Below, one piece after another: positions 25,301 through 34,045 of a stretch of 64,000 nt of DNA; the stretch's first letter is position 1; each line of letters begins with the position of its first letter. Source of the DNA: Symbiodinium kawagutii (lineage: Eukaryota > Sar > Dinophyceae > Suessiales > Symbiodiniaceae). The stretch is from positions 528,896 through 592,895 of the forward strand of contig VSDK01028304.1 of NCBI GenBank assembly GCA_009767595.1, in the 5' to 3' direction. Under the pieces are notes generated by a model that saw nothing but the letters and a program-made list of their open reading frames with translations, was not told the DNA's origin and searched no databases. Made by a program: the position numbers and the translations under genes.

Positions 25301-27499
25301 GCCTGGCTCTGTGGAGATCGGCGAAGCGGCGAAGGTCGCGGTCACTGCAGGTTGATGATGGAGTATATGGTGGTTTTTTCAAGCTATATTACAGTTGATA
25401 TACCTTGATCAAACCAAGTGATGGTATATGCAGGTTGATGATGGTATATGGTACCCCCAAACCATCCTTAACTAATAATTGATAGTCAATAAACCAACAA
25501 TTTTGGGGCTCCCAATTTTGAGAAACCCTCATATGGGTATGTGCCAAATCAGTTGTACCCCCTGAAACCAGTGGTTTCCTAGTAGAATGATTTTTCTTTT
25601 AGTGGGTTATTGGTTGCATTATTGTGGCACAAAGCCAAATATGGTAGTAGTGACATGATGGTTCAGGATGGCATTATCACGTATTATTAGTTAACTACTA
25701 CCATATTATTAACTACTACCATAATCATATAGCAGTTATATGATGGGTATATGCTTAATGATGGCATAATCATGAACCGCTGATGATCATCCCACAGCTG
25801 GGAACTGCTAAACGGAACCATGGGGATTGTAACTATCCTTGTTGTGGGTTAAACCGTTGGTGAATAGGTGAACCAAACATGGCGCCTCCAACCACCTACT
25901 ACATGGGTGATCATCCAAGCACTGATGGTTGATGATGGTTCATGATGGTATATGTGGCATAGCATGCAATGGCAAATGATGGCTAATTAGTAAGCGTGAA
26001 GGATGGTTTCTAATGGCTAGGAATGGTTCACAAATTTTCTGATAGTGGCCAGTGACGATTGATCAAGGGCTGAGAATGCTTGGTTTATGTCAGCAATGGC
26101 TTGCAGTGCTTGAGTCAGGATGGACAATCAAAGTTGGTAGCGGTAGATGACCATACATGACATGGAATACTCGTTGGTTTGTGATGGTTGATATGGGCAA
26201 TACTATTGGATTGTTACCAGCACTAGCTTGCACCCATCCATCCATCCATCCATCCATCCACCCATAATCACACAATGCTTGGTTGAAATGGCTTCTTGCC
26301 TGATTGCAACAAACACCAGCATAGCTCCCCTGATCAACTGACAGCTAGTCTCGGAGGTACAGTCAGCAAGTCAGCAAAAAAAATGCCCGCGACTGCACAG
26401 CTCACAACAGCCATGATCTTCATGGGATCTAAGAAATGGCAGCCGGTTATCAGAAACGGAACGGTTGCTTCAGAGTTGTTACCCCCACCACAGTTTCTGC
26501 CAAGTCCAACTCCATGCCAAAGAGGCTTCATACCCATAGCGCCGCAATCACTTGACAGGTGCTATAATCTGCCATGATTCCTCCACAAGACATAATGCTT
26601 ACAAATTCCTATTTACGAACAGCTGCTTCATAGCGTGGTGAAATCTTAGATGCCCCGTGAGAAGTGATTCTTAACACAAGCGGTGTCAAAAGCTGGGTTC
26701 CTGGGTTCTTTTTATGGGGATATGTACTACCACAGGTATGAAGGGAATCTTCGTCTCTAACATGCCAGTCCCAACCATCATCAGCCGCTTGCTAACTGTG
26801 TCAAAGCGTATGAGACCCAGTGTTTTAATTACTGCTCAAAGTGTTACTGGGCCATGAACCTGTGTGTGTGAAATCCAACTACTGTGTGAAACGCCAAACA
26901 TGCCTGTTAAATTGGTTGCTTGACGGTCCCTGCATTGCTGACGATAAAGCCGAATAAAACAGGGAGGTGATGGGTACCCTCTTCAATCAGCCATCAAGCA
27001 AAGGAGCAGGGTTCTACTGACGCAGGTAGATCTTCCCACGTCACGGGGATGGATTTCAGTGATGGTAGACCGCAAGCCAGCTGGAACCAGTGGTTGATCA
27101 ACCAGAACCTCAAAATACTCCAAAAAAACGATCGGAAACCAACCATCATCAACTGCTGTTACGCTCACCAATTTCAACACCACTATCCATGAAAGATGGC
27201 TGTTGCCACTGCTCCAATCGGATACCCAGCTTGTATTTCAATACGAACATTGGGTCCTTTGGCGATCCCTCCAAGGCCAGCAATTGGAGGTCACGTAAGG
27301 GTGATGTCGGGGTGATGGCTTAGCCGGACAATACTCCCAACAATCAATGATGAACCAGTTCATTGTGATAACAACCATTCAGTTGATTCAATGATGATGA
27401 TGGTGATGACGATGATGATGATGATGGTGATGATGAAGATGATGAATATGAAAATGAATATGAAAATGATGATGATGATGATAATGATGATGATGATGG

Positions 27500-27531
<32 letters not shown>

Positions 27532-29326
27532 ATGATGATGATGGTTAACCATGATAATACAACCATATACCAACCCCTTGCCTATTATTCGTGTTCTCAT
27601 CTGACACTCTATGGATTTCAACTGTTGATTCGATTGTTGGTCACAAATGGAGAACCATCAGTTGATAAACCAACTCTGACCTGGGATGCAACGAACAATC
27701 CAATCGATTCCGATAAAACGTTGGCTGATGACCATCGTGCTGGCGACTATGAAAACAATACTTCTCTTGAAAGCAAGTACCTAACTCCCAAGAGTTGTGC
27801 AAGTTCAACCTCTTGATTTTTATGCGTTGCTTTGTCGTAAAGTATACCTGAGTATGCATAGCATTCAATACTCTGGTATTGACTTTCTTTAAAATGATAA
27901 GTCTCACTCATGATAATCATAAGTACAGAACAACTTAATCATAAAAGTATACTAAGCATGGTAATGATAGTATATTGTCATCCAATTTTCGATTGTAAAA
28001 CCCACTTGAGGTACTTACTTATGGTACTTAATTACTAAGTATGGTTACTAACCAGTTACTACTTGGGATGATGAACAAGTCTTCATCAGAGTATCCTTCG
28101 CTCGTGCCTCTGCGATGTCTTTGAACTTTGCCTCCGCCTCTTCTCTGTTGTCCTAATTGGAAATTTGGGACTCCAAAACGGGTATCCGATGGTCCAACAG
28201 CCTATGGCTTATGGCTAGTTGTATGGAATAACCAGCAGCAAGAGGAGGGAAATAACGTCAATCACTGGCCAAATTCACTGGTAAATGGACATTATCAACA
28301 GGCAAAGTGACCATCCAATGCACCCAGTTGAACATGGCGGGTTTCCATTTCCATGATTGTGTAAAAGATGGTGCGTGCAGGGACTCACCAAATGGTGCTC
28401 GCCAGTCTCTGTTCATATCACAAACCAGTTGGTCAATGCTTAATCAGCCGTTAAGCATTGCCAAAGCTATACAACCATTCTTGAGTAAGCTGATTAGTGA
28501 TCTTCAGTTATCCTGGCAATAGGTATCACCATTTGTGGGGTTAGTTCTATCCAATAGTTGACCATGCTTCATTACTTCTTACTGGAATCCCAGTACTGGT
28601 AAATTTGTCAATCCGTCAAGATGATTTGATAAGCTGCTTGCTGTGTGGAAGGTGTCGGGTGGAAGATGTTCCAAGCTACCGTCCTCTCAGGCAACCATCG
28701 CAGCCCATAGCAAACAATGGTTTCAAATACCCTAAATGTACAACAAATAGGGAGATTGGTGGGGAATTCGTGTAAGAAACAGCTTTCAATTTTTTTCTTG
28801 TGCTTGTGTGTGTGTGGAGCAAGGGAATGTGTTTTCTTTGCACTCACTCTCAATCGCCACCACTAGTGTACCATCCATTACTATCATTGTCCAAACATTC
28901 ACCAACATCGTCCAACAATGACCGCAATCAACTATGAGTAGGTCCTATGAACCATCATTGTAACCAACATTTAACATCATTGCCCATCAATATCCAACAT
29001 CGCTCATTACTCAACATCTACAATCTTTACCACAACCAATCACCATTCACCCAATAATAAACACCATTCACCATCACCAGCCGTCAGCACCCATAACAAA
29101 CCTCATCTCACCAACATCCATACGCGTCCTCAGCCCCCGCCCCTCTTCCGCTCCGCTCCTGATTCTTGTCTGGGTGCCACTTTAGAGCTGCCCGGCGGTA
29201 TCTGAGGCTGTCCAGAAGAGCGGCGATGCTAAATGATGATGAACAAAGGATCATAGTGACTAATGTTCATAAAATACAATTGTTGATGATGATGATGATG
29301 ATGATGATGATGACGATGACGATGAC

Positions 29327-29369
<43 letters not shown>

Positions 29370-31050
29370 GAAACTAGTGGCTAATCACAGTCACACCCCT
29401 TGAGTAAGGATGGCTGATGATGATTACTGATGGGTGATATTGGGTGACGTTGGTCAATGATGGGGGTGACAACATGCTGGTACTATCATTCACTTGACTC
29501 ACACGGGACTGGTATGATGGTTAATTAATACCAATCATGTCTAGCAATTACAGAATTGAGAATATTCAACGAAGGGTAGGAGTGGCTAATTATGATTAAG
29601 AACAATTCATGGCCATGACCAATGCCGATCGCCGGTAATGAATTTCCCAGAAATGATTGATTGATGCGGCAATTTAGGATTGTTGCACTTTACAATGATT
29701 GGTTTCGTCCAGAAATCTGAAATTTTGTGTAGCATCAAGATCAGCGATTTCTTTCATGAACAAGATGAATCCCGAAAAGGCCAGCGAAAGGAGACATAAG
29801 TATTTTGCTGCGATAAAGATTATATGGGTGTTCCTCCAAAAAGGGGACCTTAAAATTAGACCAAGTTTTTGGGTGATCAAGCCCGGCGATTTTAGGGTTC
29901 CCCCAAATTGAGAAACACCCGCATGCTTGCGCGCATATTACCAACTTTGAATTCTGGCTGGTGGTTAGTTCAGCCATCCCAAAATTACACGTAGCAACCA
30001 TGCCAAATACTAGGGAAACTAAACTTTTCATACCACCATGTGGACAATCTACCTACCCTGCAAGACCACGAGCCACCGACAAGTGATTTTTACATGATTC
30101 TTCTCCCATGCGCACCAGTGCCAAGTCACGCTTTCTTGATCTCATCCTGCCATTGGCGCCACGCCAGGGTTGATCATTGGTTTCTCTAAAATTGAACACA
30201 GCCACTCTGGGCTGGGGATGATGAGGGGATCATCTCACTTGTTATTGCACCCCCGGCTTTTTCGGACATGTGGTAGCTCTGGGTCGCCTAGCCTCCCATT
30301 ACTCACGCTTGTGACTTCAAACTGAAGGTAACCATGTAAAGACTATCCCAATCCCAGTGGTGGTTTCATCTCGTCCCCATGTGACTAAATTTGGGCAATC
30401 TCATCCGGGATGGAACATGGATGTTGCAACAGCGCCGATGATTATGAACATTTAGTTTCTCAAGAACGGTTGCCGACTTGGGTCATTTCAGTGGCTCTTG
30501 AGGCACGACCTTTGCAAAAACCTCATGGTCTCATGGTGAAAAATTCAAATTGCGGGGGTGATCTATTGAGTCTGTCCGCCACCGTGTCTGCAATGTCGTC
30601 CTCCGGTTGCTGGTAATTTGGCAAATTGTTGGTAACTCACCAAATACTGTCAATGTCCGACAGCTGAGGACAAGCAACTTGACTCTGTAAGACAAAATTT
30701 GTTGAATCTTGTTGGTAATAACCAGCTGCTGGACTACAAATGTACAATCAACTGCTACGTACCCGAGTCAAGCAACAAATCAAACCAATTTGGTTGTTCT
30801 TGGTTGTCCCCCTGGGCTGATCAGCCCACAAACCATGAACAATTGGTAACCTTTAGTAGCAACTAGGCATTACACACCAGTTTGAACCATTATAAACCAT
30901 GACTGGCCCCAATGGCTACTGTTTAACCACTGGTTGAGCATTACTCACCACTGTTGAACCACTTGTTAACCCTCAGGTCATTCCTGGTGAATCCTGGTCC
31001 TGGTTTGCTTTCTTGTCAACACCCAGGATGCCATAGTAATCTCGCCCCAT
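4394..31050 (-). CDS. Class-B Hsp40/DnaJ co-chaperone gene, 17 exons resolved, 3' end outside window
   Basis: A J-domain co-chaperone that would stimulate Hsp70 ATPase and deliver clients. Exons in order: 31000-31050, 30130-30146, 29159-29201, 28108-28152, 25259-25302, 23386-23446, 22078-22110, 21131-21187, 16287-16383, 14897-14930, 13678-13710, 9054-9086, 8543-8590, 7614-7652, 6779-6829, 6053-6112, 4394-4453. Exons 1-8 join in frame (117 codons) and exons 9-17 join in frame. The 8/9 junction is off by one phase, so one tiny exon there is probably missed. Domain order is J domain with HPD, G/F region, G/M-rich run, then CTD I and CTD II; no CxxCxGxG zinc finger, hence class B (DNAJB/Sis1 type). 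Donors used: nine GC, five GA, three GT. Introns run 0.46-4.7 kb. The remaining CTD II and dimer tail are not found above base 1. Sequence between exons not listed elsewhere is intron with no further gene seen. Confidence 0.9.
4473..4815. repeat. 28-bp tandem array, about 12 copies
   Basis: Near-identical 28-bp units each containing ACATGTACAGACATAGG, in intron 16 of the DnaJ gene, starting about 20 bp from exon 17. There are no spacers between units, so it is a minisatellite, not a CRISPR array. Because 28 is not a multiple of 3, all minus frames stay open by accident. Confidence 0.95.
6053..6112 (-). CDS. DnaJ exon 16: CTD I/II junction
   Basis: Encodes GSNLLHHRQIPLVDALTGCK, phase 0. The hallmark is the Hsp40 motif (I/V)xLxDALTGxK that opens CTD II. 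Acceptor GTCAG|G, donor AAG|GCCAGG (GC type). The intron before it ends in TCACAG...GGCATC, which can pair in nested order with GGTGCC...CTGTGA at its own 5' end. Confidence 0.88.
6290..6410. mobile_element. Degenerate inverted-repeat element, family 1
   Basis: Starts GGTGGTTTCTCTGAAA and ends TTTTAAGAAACACTCAT, an imperfect inverted repeat. It fills part of the 0.67-kb DnaJ intron 15. Same family as the copies near 29823, 34466, 37429, 41268, 50773, 52161 and 58554. Confidence 0.5.
6779..6829 (-). CDS. DnaJ exon 15: CTD I
   Basis: Encodes DVIFIIREKRHPVFTRE, phase 0, matching the Hsp40 core DVIFVIxEKxHPxFxRxGNDL. Acceptor GGAG|G, donor GAG|GCAGGT (GC type). The residues before D in the family (PGxxP) are missing here, so a very small exon upstream or a start a few codons earlier is possible. 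Confidence 0.85.
7614..7652 (-). CDS. DnaJ exon 14: CTD I
   Basis: Thirty-nine bases encoding VTFQGEGDEINGK, the (V/I)TFxGxGDE signature of Hsp40 CTD I. Phase 0 on both sides, acceptor GCAG|G, donor AAA|GCGCAG (GC type). Confidence 0.85.
8543..8590 (-). CDS. DnaJ exon 13: CTD I
   Basis: Forty-eight bases encoding AVLEVKVKPGWKAGTK, the strongly conserved VLxIxVKPGWKxGTK block that lines the client-peptide groove of Hsp40 CTD I. Acceptor CTCAG|G, donor AAG|GCCGCC. It joins exon 14 in phase 0 to give GTKVTFQGEGDE. Confidence 0.9.
8892..8968. mobile_element. Inverted-repeat element, family 2
   Basis: Runs from GGTTTCAACCCCTATGAAAA through CAACCAACCATTTG to TTTGAAACCACCAACCAG. The ends are complementary (GGTTTCAA / TTTGAAACC). 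It sits in the 0.46-kb DnaJ intron 12... upstream side of exon 13, close to exon 12. Related copies: 21226, 21790, 46880 and 54274. No coding capacity. Confidence 0.6.
9054..9086 (-). CDS. DnaJ exon 12
   Basis: Thirty-three bases encoding RSSTTLKRDPE, phase 0. It fits the variable segment between KKMK and VLxVxVKPGWK in Hsp40s. The motif alone would not identify it; position and frame do. Acceptor CAAG|A, donor GAG|GTGCGC. An alternative acceptor two bases downstream breaks the frame. Confidence 0.65.
9250..11045. repeat. AT-rich intronic array with about 13 copies of a spaced core
   Basis: About 1.8 kb of poly(A)/poly(T)-rich DNA inside DnaJ intron 11. The core AAAAGGGGCAATTCATTTAG followed by CAATACTAAAATC recurs near 9430, 9535, 9632, 9733, 9857, 9993, 10193, 10320, 10405, 10518, 10620, 10733 and 10830, separated by 85-200 bp of T-rich sequence with CCATTTTGTAATTT before the core. 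The period is irregular, unlike a simple tandem satellite. No genes. Confidence 0.9.
11050..11696. other. Unique-looking segment with GGCAGGCGCA motifs, no gene assigned
   Basis: Composition changes sharply from the AT-rich array to normal GC. Short motifs such as GTGGCAGGCGCA and CGTGACAGGCGCAG recur about six times. The only plus-strand frame (11054-11452) has no recognisable motif and is rich in Arg, as expected of translated repeats. I see no gene. Confidence 0.4.
11697..11870. repeat. 73-bp tandem repeat, about 2.4 copies
   Basis: Units start near 11697, 11770 and 11843, each with CTGCGCGCGGTGCAAATTTT-like sequence and, in the two full units, GCAACCCTCTGCGGACTTT then GTGTCGGATCG. The third unit is cut short at the edge of the minisatellite. 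Confidence 0.85.
11905..13145. repeat. GTGTGCTCTCATAT minisatellite
   Basis: About 1.24 kb of variants of GTGTGCTCATAT and GTGTGCTCTCATAT. Higher-order blocks recur, for example GTGATCATGTCTGTGCT near 12092, 12662 and 12798. It lies in DnaJ intron 11. The CysSerxMetCys frames across it are artefacts. Confidence 0.95.
13678..13710 (-). CDS. DnaJ exon 11: start of CTD I
   Basis: Thirty-three bases encoding ELYNGCTKKMK. With exon 10 it forms the Hsp40 signature LPCxLEELYNGxTKKMK. Phase 0. Acceptor CGCAG|G, donor AAG|GCGTGC (GC type). The intron before it uses a GA donor, because only that choice keeps SLE-ELYNG in frame. Confidence 0.92.
14897..14930 (-). CDS. DnaJ exon 10: start of CTD I
   Basis: Thirty-four bases. 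After completing an Arg codon from exon 9 it encodes PAQFDLPCSLE, the Hsp40 LPCxLEE block. Acceptor CGCAG|G. Donor GAG|GAGCGG: the GA reading is required by the frame of exon 11. Confidence 0.88.
16287..16383 (-). CDS. DnaJ exon 9: G/M-rich region
   Basis: Ninety-seven bases. In the frame shared with exon 10 it reads repeated MGGMGMGGMGG with one PMGG interruption, the Gly/Met-rich segment of class-B Hsp40s such as Sis1. Acceptor GCCAG|G, donor AG|GCGCCC. The start needs one base carried over from upstream while exon 8 ends in phase 0, so an unseen small exon is likely between them. The plus-strand Pro/Met frame is a shadow. Confidence 0.75.
17976..20024 (-). CDS. Intronless 22-residue-repeat (LRR/BspA-like) protein
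   Basis: 682 residues from ATG 20024; an in-frame GTG at 20093 is preceded by TAA, and an ATG ten codons further in is also possible. The N-terminal about 90 residues (ALIEVHVLCLNGEGC on) look like a small beta-grasp or ubiquitin-like domain, often seen at the front of dinoflagellate repeat proteins. About 23 tandem 22-residue repeats follow with consensus LPSNLQTLAFGxxFNQSLDxV, then a cap (LPSSLCNLRWERV) and an acidic tail (WGSDDENEDF). Such repeats form solenoids that bind proteins; no specific role can be inferred. The gene is unbroken for 2 kb, lies inside DnaJ intron 8 on the same strand, and contrasts with the micro-exons around it, so a retroposed origin is likely. Confidence 0.88.
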   Translation of the reverse strand: MACGHGYAEPMLGALIEVHVLCLNGEGCVVSLCPSTLGREVLQVVSRQLLPKKGAKIALHHLDVPLMLHQTLQEQGITGKTATLTCTYVPTDLLSAWRCVQGFSKSEEVTSLQGVTKITGTSSTSCLLGLPQSLDTLSLGQDFNNESLNYVPWPSNLQTLTFGICFNQSLDQVTLPNNLQTLNFGHDFNQSLDQVSLPSNLQTFAFGYCFNQSLDRVTFPSNLQTLTFGNHFNQSLDQVSLPSSLQTLAFGDHFNHKLDRVALPSNLQTLAFGNHFDQSLDQVSLPSSLQILAFGDYFNHKLDRVTLPSNLQTLALGYRFNQSLDGVTLPSNLQTLTFGNHFDQSLDQVSLPSSLQTLAFGDHFNQSLDRVTLPSNLQTLAFGNHFNQSLDQVTLPGNLQTFTLGSDFDQSLDRVTLPSNLQFLTLANLFTQRLHLADFPRNLQTLRFCDDFNQSLDQVTLPSSLQTLAFGNAFNQDLNWVTLPQNLQTLTFGARFDQSLDQVTLPSSLQTLAFGCDYDQSLEQVILPGNLKALTFGDCFDQILDWVTLPCGLQTLTLGYCFDQSLDRVTLPTDLQALTFGASFNQCMDRVTLPNTLQSLIFGEQFNQSLDRVTLPSNLQTLAFGRDFSLSFDQLKLPSSLCNLRWERVAYHRNENGVDGWGSDDENEDFKFCKMLISISTM
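21131..21187 (-). CDS. DnaJ exon 8: G/F region
   Basis: Fifty-seven bases encoding DSFQRSSSFGDGQGGSPFE, a Gly/Phe/Ser-rich stretch typical of the linker after the J domain. Phase 0. Acceptor CCAG|G, donor GAG|GCGCGG (GC type). Assignment rests on composition, frame and order. Confidence 0.72.
21226..21336. mobile_element. Inverted-repeat element, family 2 (best copy)
   Basis: Begins GGTTTCAACCCCTATGAAAA, contains TTAATCAACCAACCATTTGG and ends TGTGAAACCACCAACC. The ends are inverted repeats. It lies in DnaJ intron 7, just upstream of exon 8. Confidence 0.65.
21790..21888. mobile_element. Inverted-repeat element, family 2
   Basis: Starts TTGGTGGTTGAGCCACCCCT and contains CAACCAACCATTTGTCAATT; ends TTTAAAACCAGCAGCCAGC. 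A second copy in the same DnaJ intron 7 as the element at 21226. Confidence 0.55.
22078..22110 (-). CDS. DnaJ exon 7: DPNELFARFFK of the G/F region
   Basis: Thirty-three bases encoding DPNELFARFFK, matching the class-B Hsp40 motif DPxxLFxxFF after the J domain. Acceptor CGAG|G. Donor AAG|GACGCG (GA) is required to join exon 8 in frame. The open frame continues into the intron, so a longer exon cannot be excluded. Confidence 0.82.
23386..23446 (-). CDS. DnaJ exon 6: G/F region
   Basis: Sixty-one bases. After completing a Glu codon it encodes GSDSAGSGGVPGGFHYQFSG, a typical G/F segment (GGFHYxFSG). Acceptor TGAG|G; donor GGC|GAGCCT (GA) keeps FSG-DPNELF in frame. Confidence 0.82.
25259..25302 (-). 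CDS. DnaJ exon 5: J-domain helix III end and helix IV
   Basis: Forty-four bases encoding AYDVLSDPEKKRLGE, the canonical end of a J domain (AYxVLSDPEKR). Acceptor CCAG|G, donor GA|GTTCGG (GT type, two bases carried over). The usual YDxxG after the Arg is replaced by LGEG. Confidence 0.92.
26234..26262. repeat. (CATC)n simple repeat
   Basis: About seven CATC units in DnaJ intron 4. Confidence 0.9.
27389..27545. repeat. (GAT)n-rich simple repeat
   Basis: About 155 bp of GATGATG with AATATG and GGTGGT interruptions, in DnaJ intron 4. It is on the GAT/TGG-rich side of the intron. The poly-Met and poly-His frames across it are artefacts. Confidence 0.95.
28108..28152 (-). CDS. DnaJ exon 4: J-domain helix III
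   Basis: Forty-five bases encoding DNREEAEAKFKDIAE, phase 0, the helix III motif (xxAExKFKxIxEAY) that follows the HPD loop. Acceptor TTAG|G, donor GAG|GCACGA (GC type). Confidence 0.92.
29159..29201 (-). CDS. DnaJ exon 3: J-domain HPD exon
   Basis: Forty-three bases. After completing the Ala codon of exon 2 it encodes YRRAALKWHPDKNQ. The His-Pro-Asp triad is the catalytic signature that stimulates Hsp70 ATPase. Acceptor CTCAG|A. Donor CAG|GAGCGG (GA) is needed for frame. Confidence 0.95.
29284..29367. repeat. (GAT)n simple repeat
   Basis: About 28 GAT units with a few GAC interruptions, 80 bp upstream of DnaJ exon 3 in intron 2. Confidence 0.95.
29823..29924. mobile_element. Inverted-repeat element, family 1
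   Basis: Begins TATGGGTGTTCCTCCAAAAA then GGGGACC, and ends GGTTCCCCC then AAATTGAGAAACACCCGCAT. The two ends are imperfect inverted repeats about 25 bp long. About 100 bp, no coding capacity, in DnaJ intron 2. Confidence 0.7.
30130..30146 (-). CDS. DnaJ exon 2: 17-nt micro-exon of J-domain helix II
   Basis: Seventeen bases encoding DEIKKA with the last codon completed by exon 3, giving DEIKKAYRRAAL, the classic helix II of a J domain. Acceptor GGCAG|G, donor GC|GTGACT (GT). Far too short for gene finders; supported by exact frame on both sides and by the motif. Confidence 0.9.
31000..31050 (-). CDS. DnaJ exon 1 with start codon
   Basis: Encodes MGRDYYGILGVDKKANQ, the usual beginning of class-B DnaJ proteins (MGxDYYxxLGVxKxA). 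ATG at 31050-31048. Donor CAG|GACCAG is a GA site; the GT five codons earlier would break the link to DEIKKA. An AG lies four bases before the ATG (GCGAG|GTCATG) and could be the acceptor for the trans-spliced leader; this is inference. Confidence 0.93.
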
Positions 31051-32618
31051 GACCTCGCAGCACAGACGAAGCTGGTCACAGAGATGGCTACCGATGATGG
31101 TTGACTATGGGGTAGTAACGACTCAACCGGCAATGATCAATATAGGAACTGCCAATGGTATCGATATGTTCAACTTGGTTTTGTTCACATTAGTTGGAGT
31201 ATATAAAAATACATATATGTACATGTAAATATTGATAAAAATCAAAAATTGATATATTCAAACAACTGTTGATATATAAAAATATATGGAACTATTTTTT
31301 GTTTAAAAACAAACATACAAAATATTGAGAAATATATATCCGCAAAACATGCACAAAAACCATATAAAAACACATAGATGAAAAAACCACTCTTACCCAA
31401 GATTGGCTGATATTTATGAACGGTGCGGTCGTAATCGTTTTCATGGGAACAATTCAACCCACAATATTGGTTGACAACGTTTGAAAGTGGTTGTTACTTG
31501 AAACTGGAGAATCTACCAATAAATGAATCACAATATTGGAAATAGAGGTGGCCAATAACCAACGATATTGGAACATTTATCGAGAATACAAGGTTTGCAT
31601 TGGGCACGTGTCCAGAGTGATGGCATCGTGTAGAACGTAGGTGGTTGGCAGTTCATCACCAACGTGATCTGTGTCAATAAATCTTTTCAATGGGCTAATT
31701 AATCAACATTAGTCTAGTTTACAACCCGGACCCAGGCAGTACAATGGGAATAACGCCGTTGCTGAAGCACTTCACTGAACCACCGCAGATGTGTCAGCGA
31801 CGAACGCAAAAAACACGGGGATGTGCGCGCAAAACCCAAAACCAAGGAAAGCACTTTGTTTTGCACACGCACGTACCTGCAAATCATTTCTACCCCTGAA
31901 CATACATCAACACATGCGCGCATAATCAGCGGCGCATTCCATTGAATACATATTAAATACATACGCAATTAAATATTGTGGTGTCCACCCAGCATGAACT
32001 AGGCGGCTGTTTCTTTGTCTGTCAAAGGCCGTGATCGGGAGAAAATTGTGACTTTTGTGAGATGCCTTCTTGCTCATCACCAACATCTGCCGCACTAGGA
32101 CCAGCACGTGTCAAAAAAGTAGTTGGCTAAGCCCAACTTCGAATACAACAACGCAACGGAATGTTTATCTACATGGGTTCTTACATCAAAACAGTCATCC
32201 ACAGCAATTCATTTAAGGGCTTGTTATCCTCGTTAATGATTTGCCAATTCAAGCAAAAACGCGGTGTCAAATATTCCTCTGCCGCCCACCCGCTGCCCGC
32301 CAGCGGCCTGGTGGCAGCGGACGCGCTGCGGAGGCCGGGAGGAAGTTCCACCCTTAAATGGTAGCTTTGGGAATGTGACGGCTCGGGTACATACCCAAAA
32401 ATCAGCCCTAACAAATTCATGATTTCTGCACGCTAGTTGCACCAGTTGCACTCTCCCATCAATATTAGATATCCGTGGCTTGCTCCTCCAACATGTGTGG
32501 CCAAACATGCCATGTCTGCATGTGGTATGTCTGATTTCAAGGTGTTGCTTTCTCGCTCACAGCTGCAGCCAAATCGGGCAAACAGCGGTTGCAATTCAGC
32601 TGACCTCTTGCCTTGCAG

Positions 32619-32870
32619 GTTGCTTGGTTGCTTGGTTGCTTGGTTGCTTGGTTGCTTGCTTGCTCGCTCGCTCGCTTGCTTGGTTGTTTACCACATGAAA
32701 TTATTGATTGCTCGCCTGCTTGCTTAGATGCTTGGTTGCTTCGTTGCTTCGGTGCTTTGGTTGCTCGCTTGCTTGCTCGCTTGCTTGCTTAGTTGCTGGG
32801 TTGCTGGGTTGCTGGGTTGCTGGGTTGCTGGGTTGCTGGGTTGCTGGGTTGCTGGGTTGCTGGGTTGCTG

Positions 32871-32942
<72 letters not shown>

Positions 32943-32960
32943 CGGTGCTTTGGTTGCTTG

Positions 32961-33002
<42 letters not shown>

Positions 33003-33089
33003 CGGTGCTTTGGTTGCTTGCTTGTTTGCTTGGTTGCTTGCTTGCTTGTCTGCTTGCTCGCTTGCTTGCTCGCTTGCTTAGTTGCTGGG

Positions 33090-33123
<34 letters not shown>

Positions 33124-33412
33124 CGGTGCTTTGGTTGCTTGCTTGCTTGCTTGGTTGCTTGCTTGTTTGCTTGCTCGCTTGCTTGCTCGCTTGCTTGCTT
33201 AGTTGCTTAGTTGCTTGCTTGCTTGCTTGCTTGTTTGCTTGCTTGCTTGCTTCGGTGCTTTGGTTGCTTGTTTGCTTGCTTGCTTGCTTCGGTGCTTTGG
33301 TTGCTTGCTTGCTTGCTTGGTTGCTTGCTTGCTTGTTTGCTTGCTCGCTTGCTTGCTCGCTTGCTTGCTTAGTTGCTGGGTTGCTTGCTTGCTTGCTTGC
33401 TTGCTTGGTTGG

Positions 33413-33450
<38 letters not shown>

Positions 33451-33570
33451 CGGTGCTTTGGTTGCTTGCTTGGTTGCTTGCTTGCTTGTTTGCTTGCTCG
33501 CTTGCTTGCTTGCTTGTTTGCTTGCTTGCTTGCTTGCTGTCTTGCTTGCTTGCTTGCTTGCTTGCTTGAT
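32619..33570. repeat. CTTG-rich tetranucleotide block with higher-order structure
   Basis: About 950 bp of TTGCTTGC, TTGGTTGC and TTGCTGGG units. The interruption TTCGGTGCTTTGGTTGC recurs about seven times, often followed by TTAGTTGC, so the block grew by duplication of larger segments. All three plus frames stay open (Leu/Ala/Cys) and are artefacts. It lies between the two genes. Confidence 0.95.
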
Positions 33571-33958
33571 TGTTTGGTTGACAAAATGTGTCTATGCCAG
33601 CCTAGTTAATAGTCATCCAACTTTCAGATCAGCTTGCCACCGCACTTTGGCTAGGAAGCAAGCAAGATCAAAGCGGAAGCAAACAAAATCACTGCCTTTT
33701 TACTTCAACAGCTGGGGCCATGACTTGGGGAGTCAACCGCCAAGCGTAGATCACTTCAGCAGCTCATCGGATCCAGCCCAATCATTGCAACCATCAACAG
33801 TCCAGCTACAATCATCCACGAAGCATCTTGGGATACAAGCTCCTGCTCCAGTGGTCGACTGCTAAGATGGTCATTGTGGGGATGACTAACTAATAAAACC
33901 AACAAATCACAGGGCGATCAACCAACTGATAGAAAATGCTTCTGAAGAGTGTAGTCAA

Positions 33959-33967
33959 GGTTGTTGC

Positions 33968-34044
<77 letters not shown>
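33959..34044. repeat. (TTG)n simple repeat
   Basis: About 28 TTG units with one interruption near the start; the poly-Val reading is an artefact. Confidence 0.95.

Positions 34045-34045
<1 letters not shown>

Noticed and set aside
27360-27816. Poly-Met, poly-His and poly-Ile ORFs
   Set aside because: Translations of the GAT repeat.
32708-33865. Leu/Ala/Cys ORFs up to 258 codons
   Set aside because: Translations of the CTTG tetranucleotide block; not coding.
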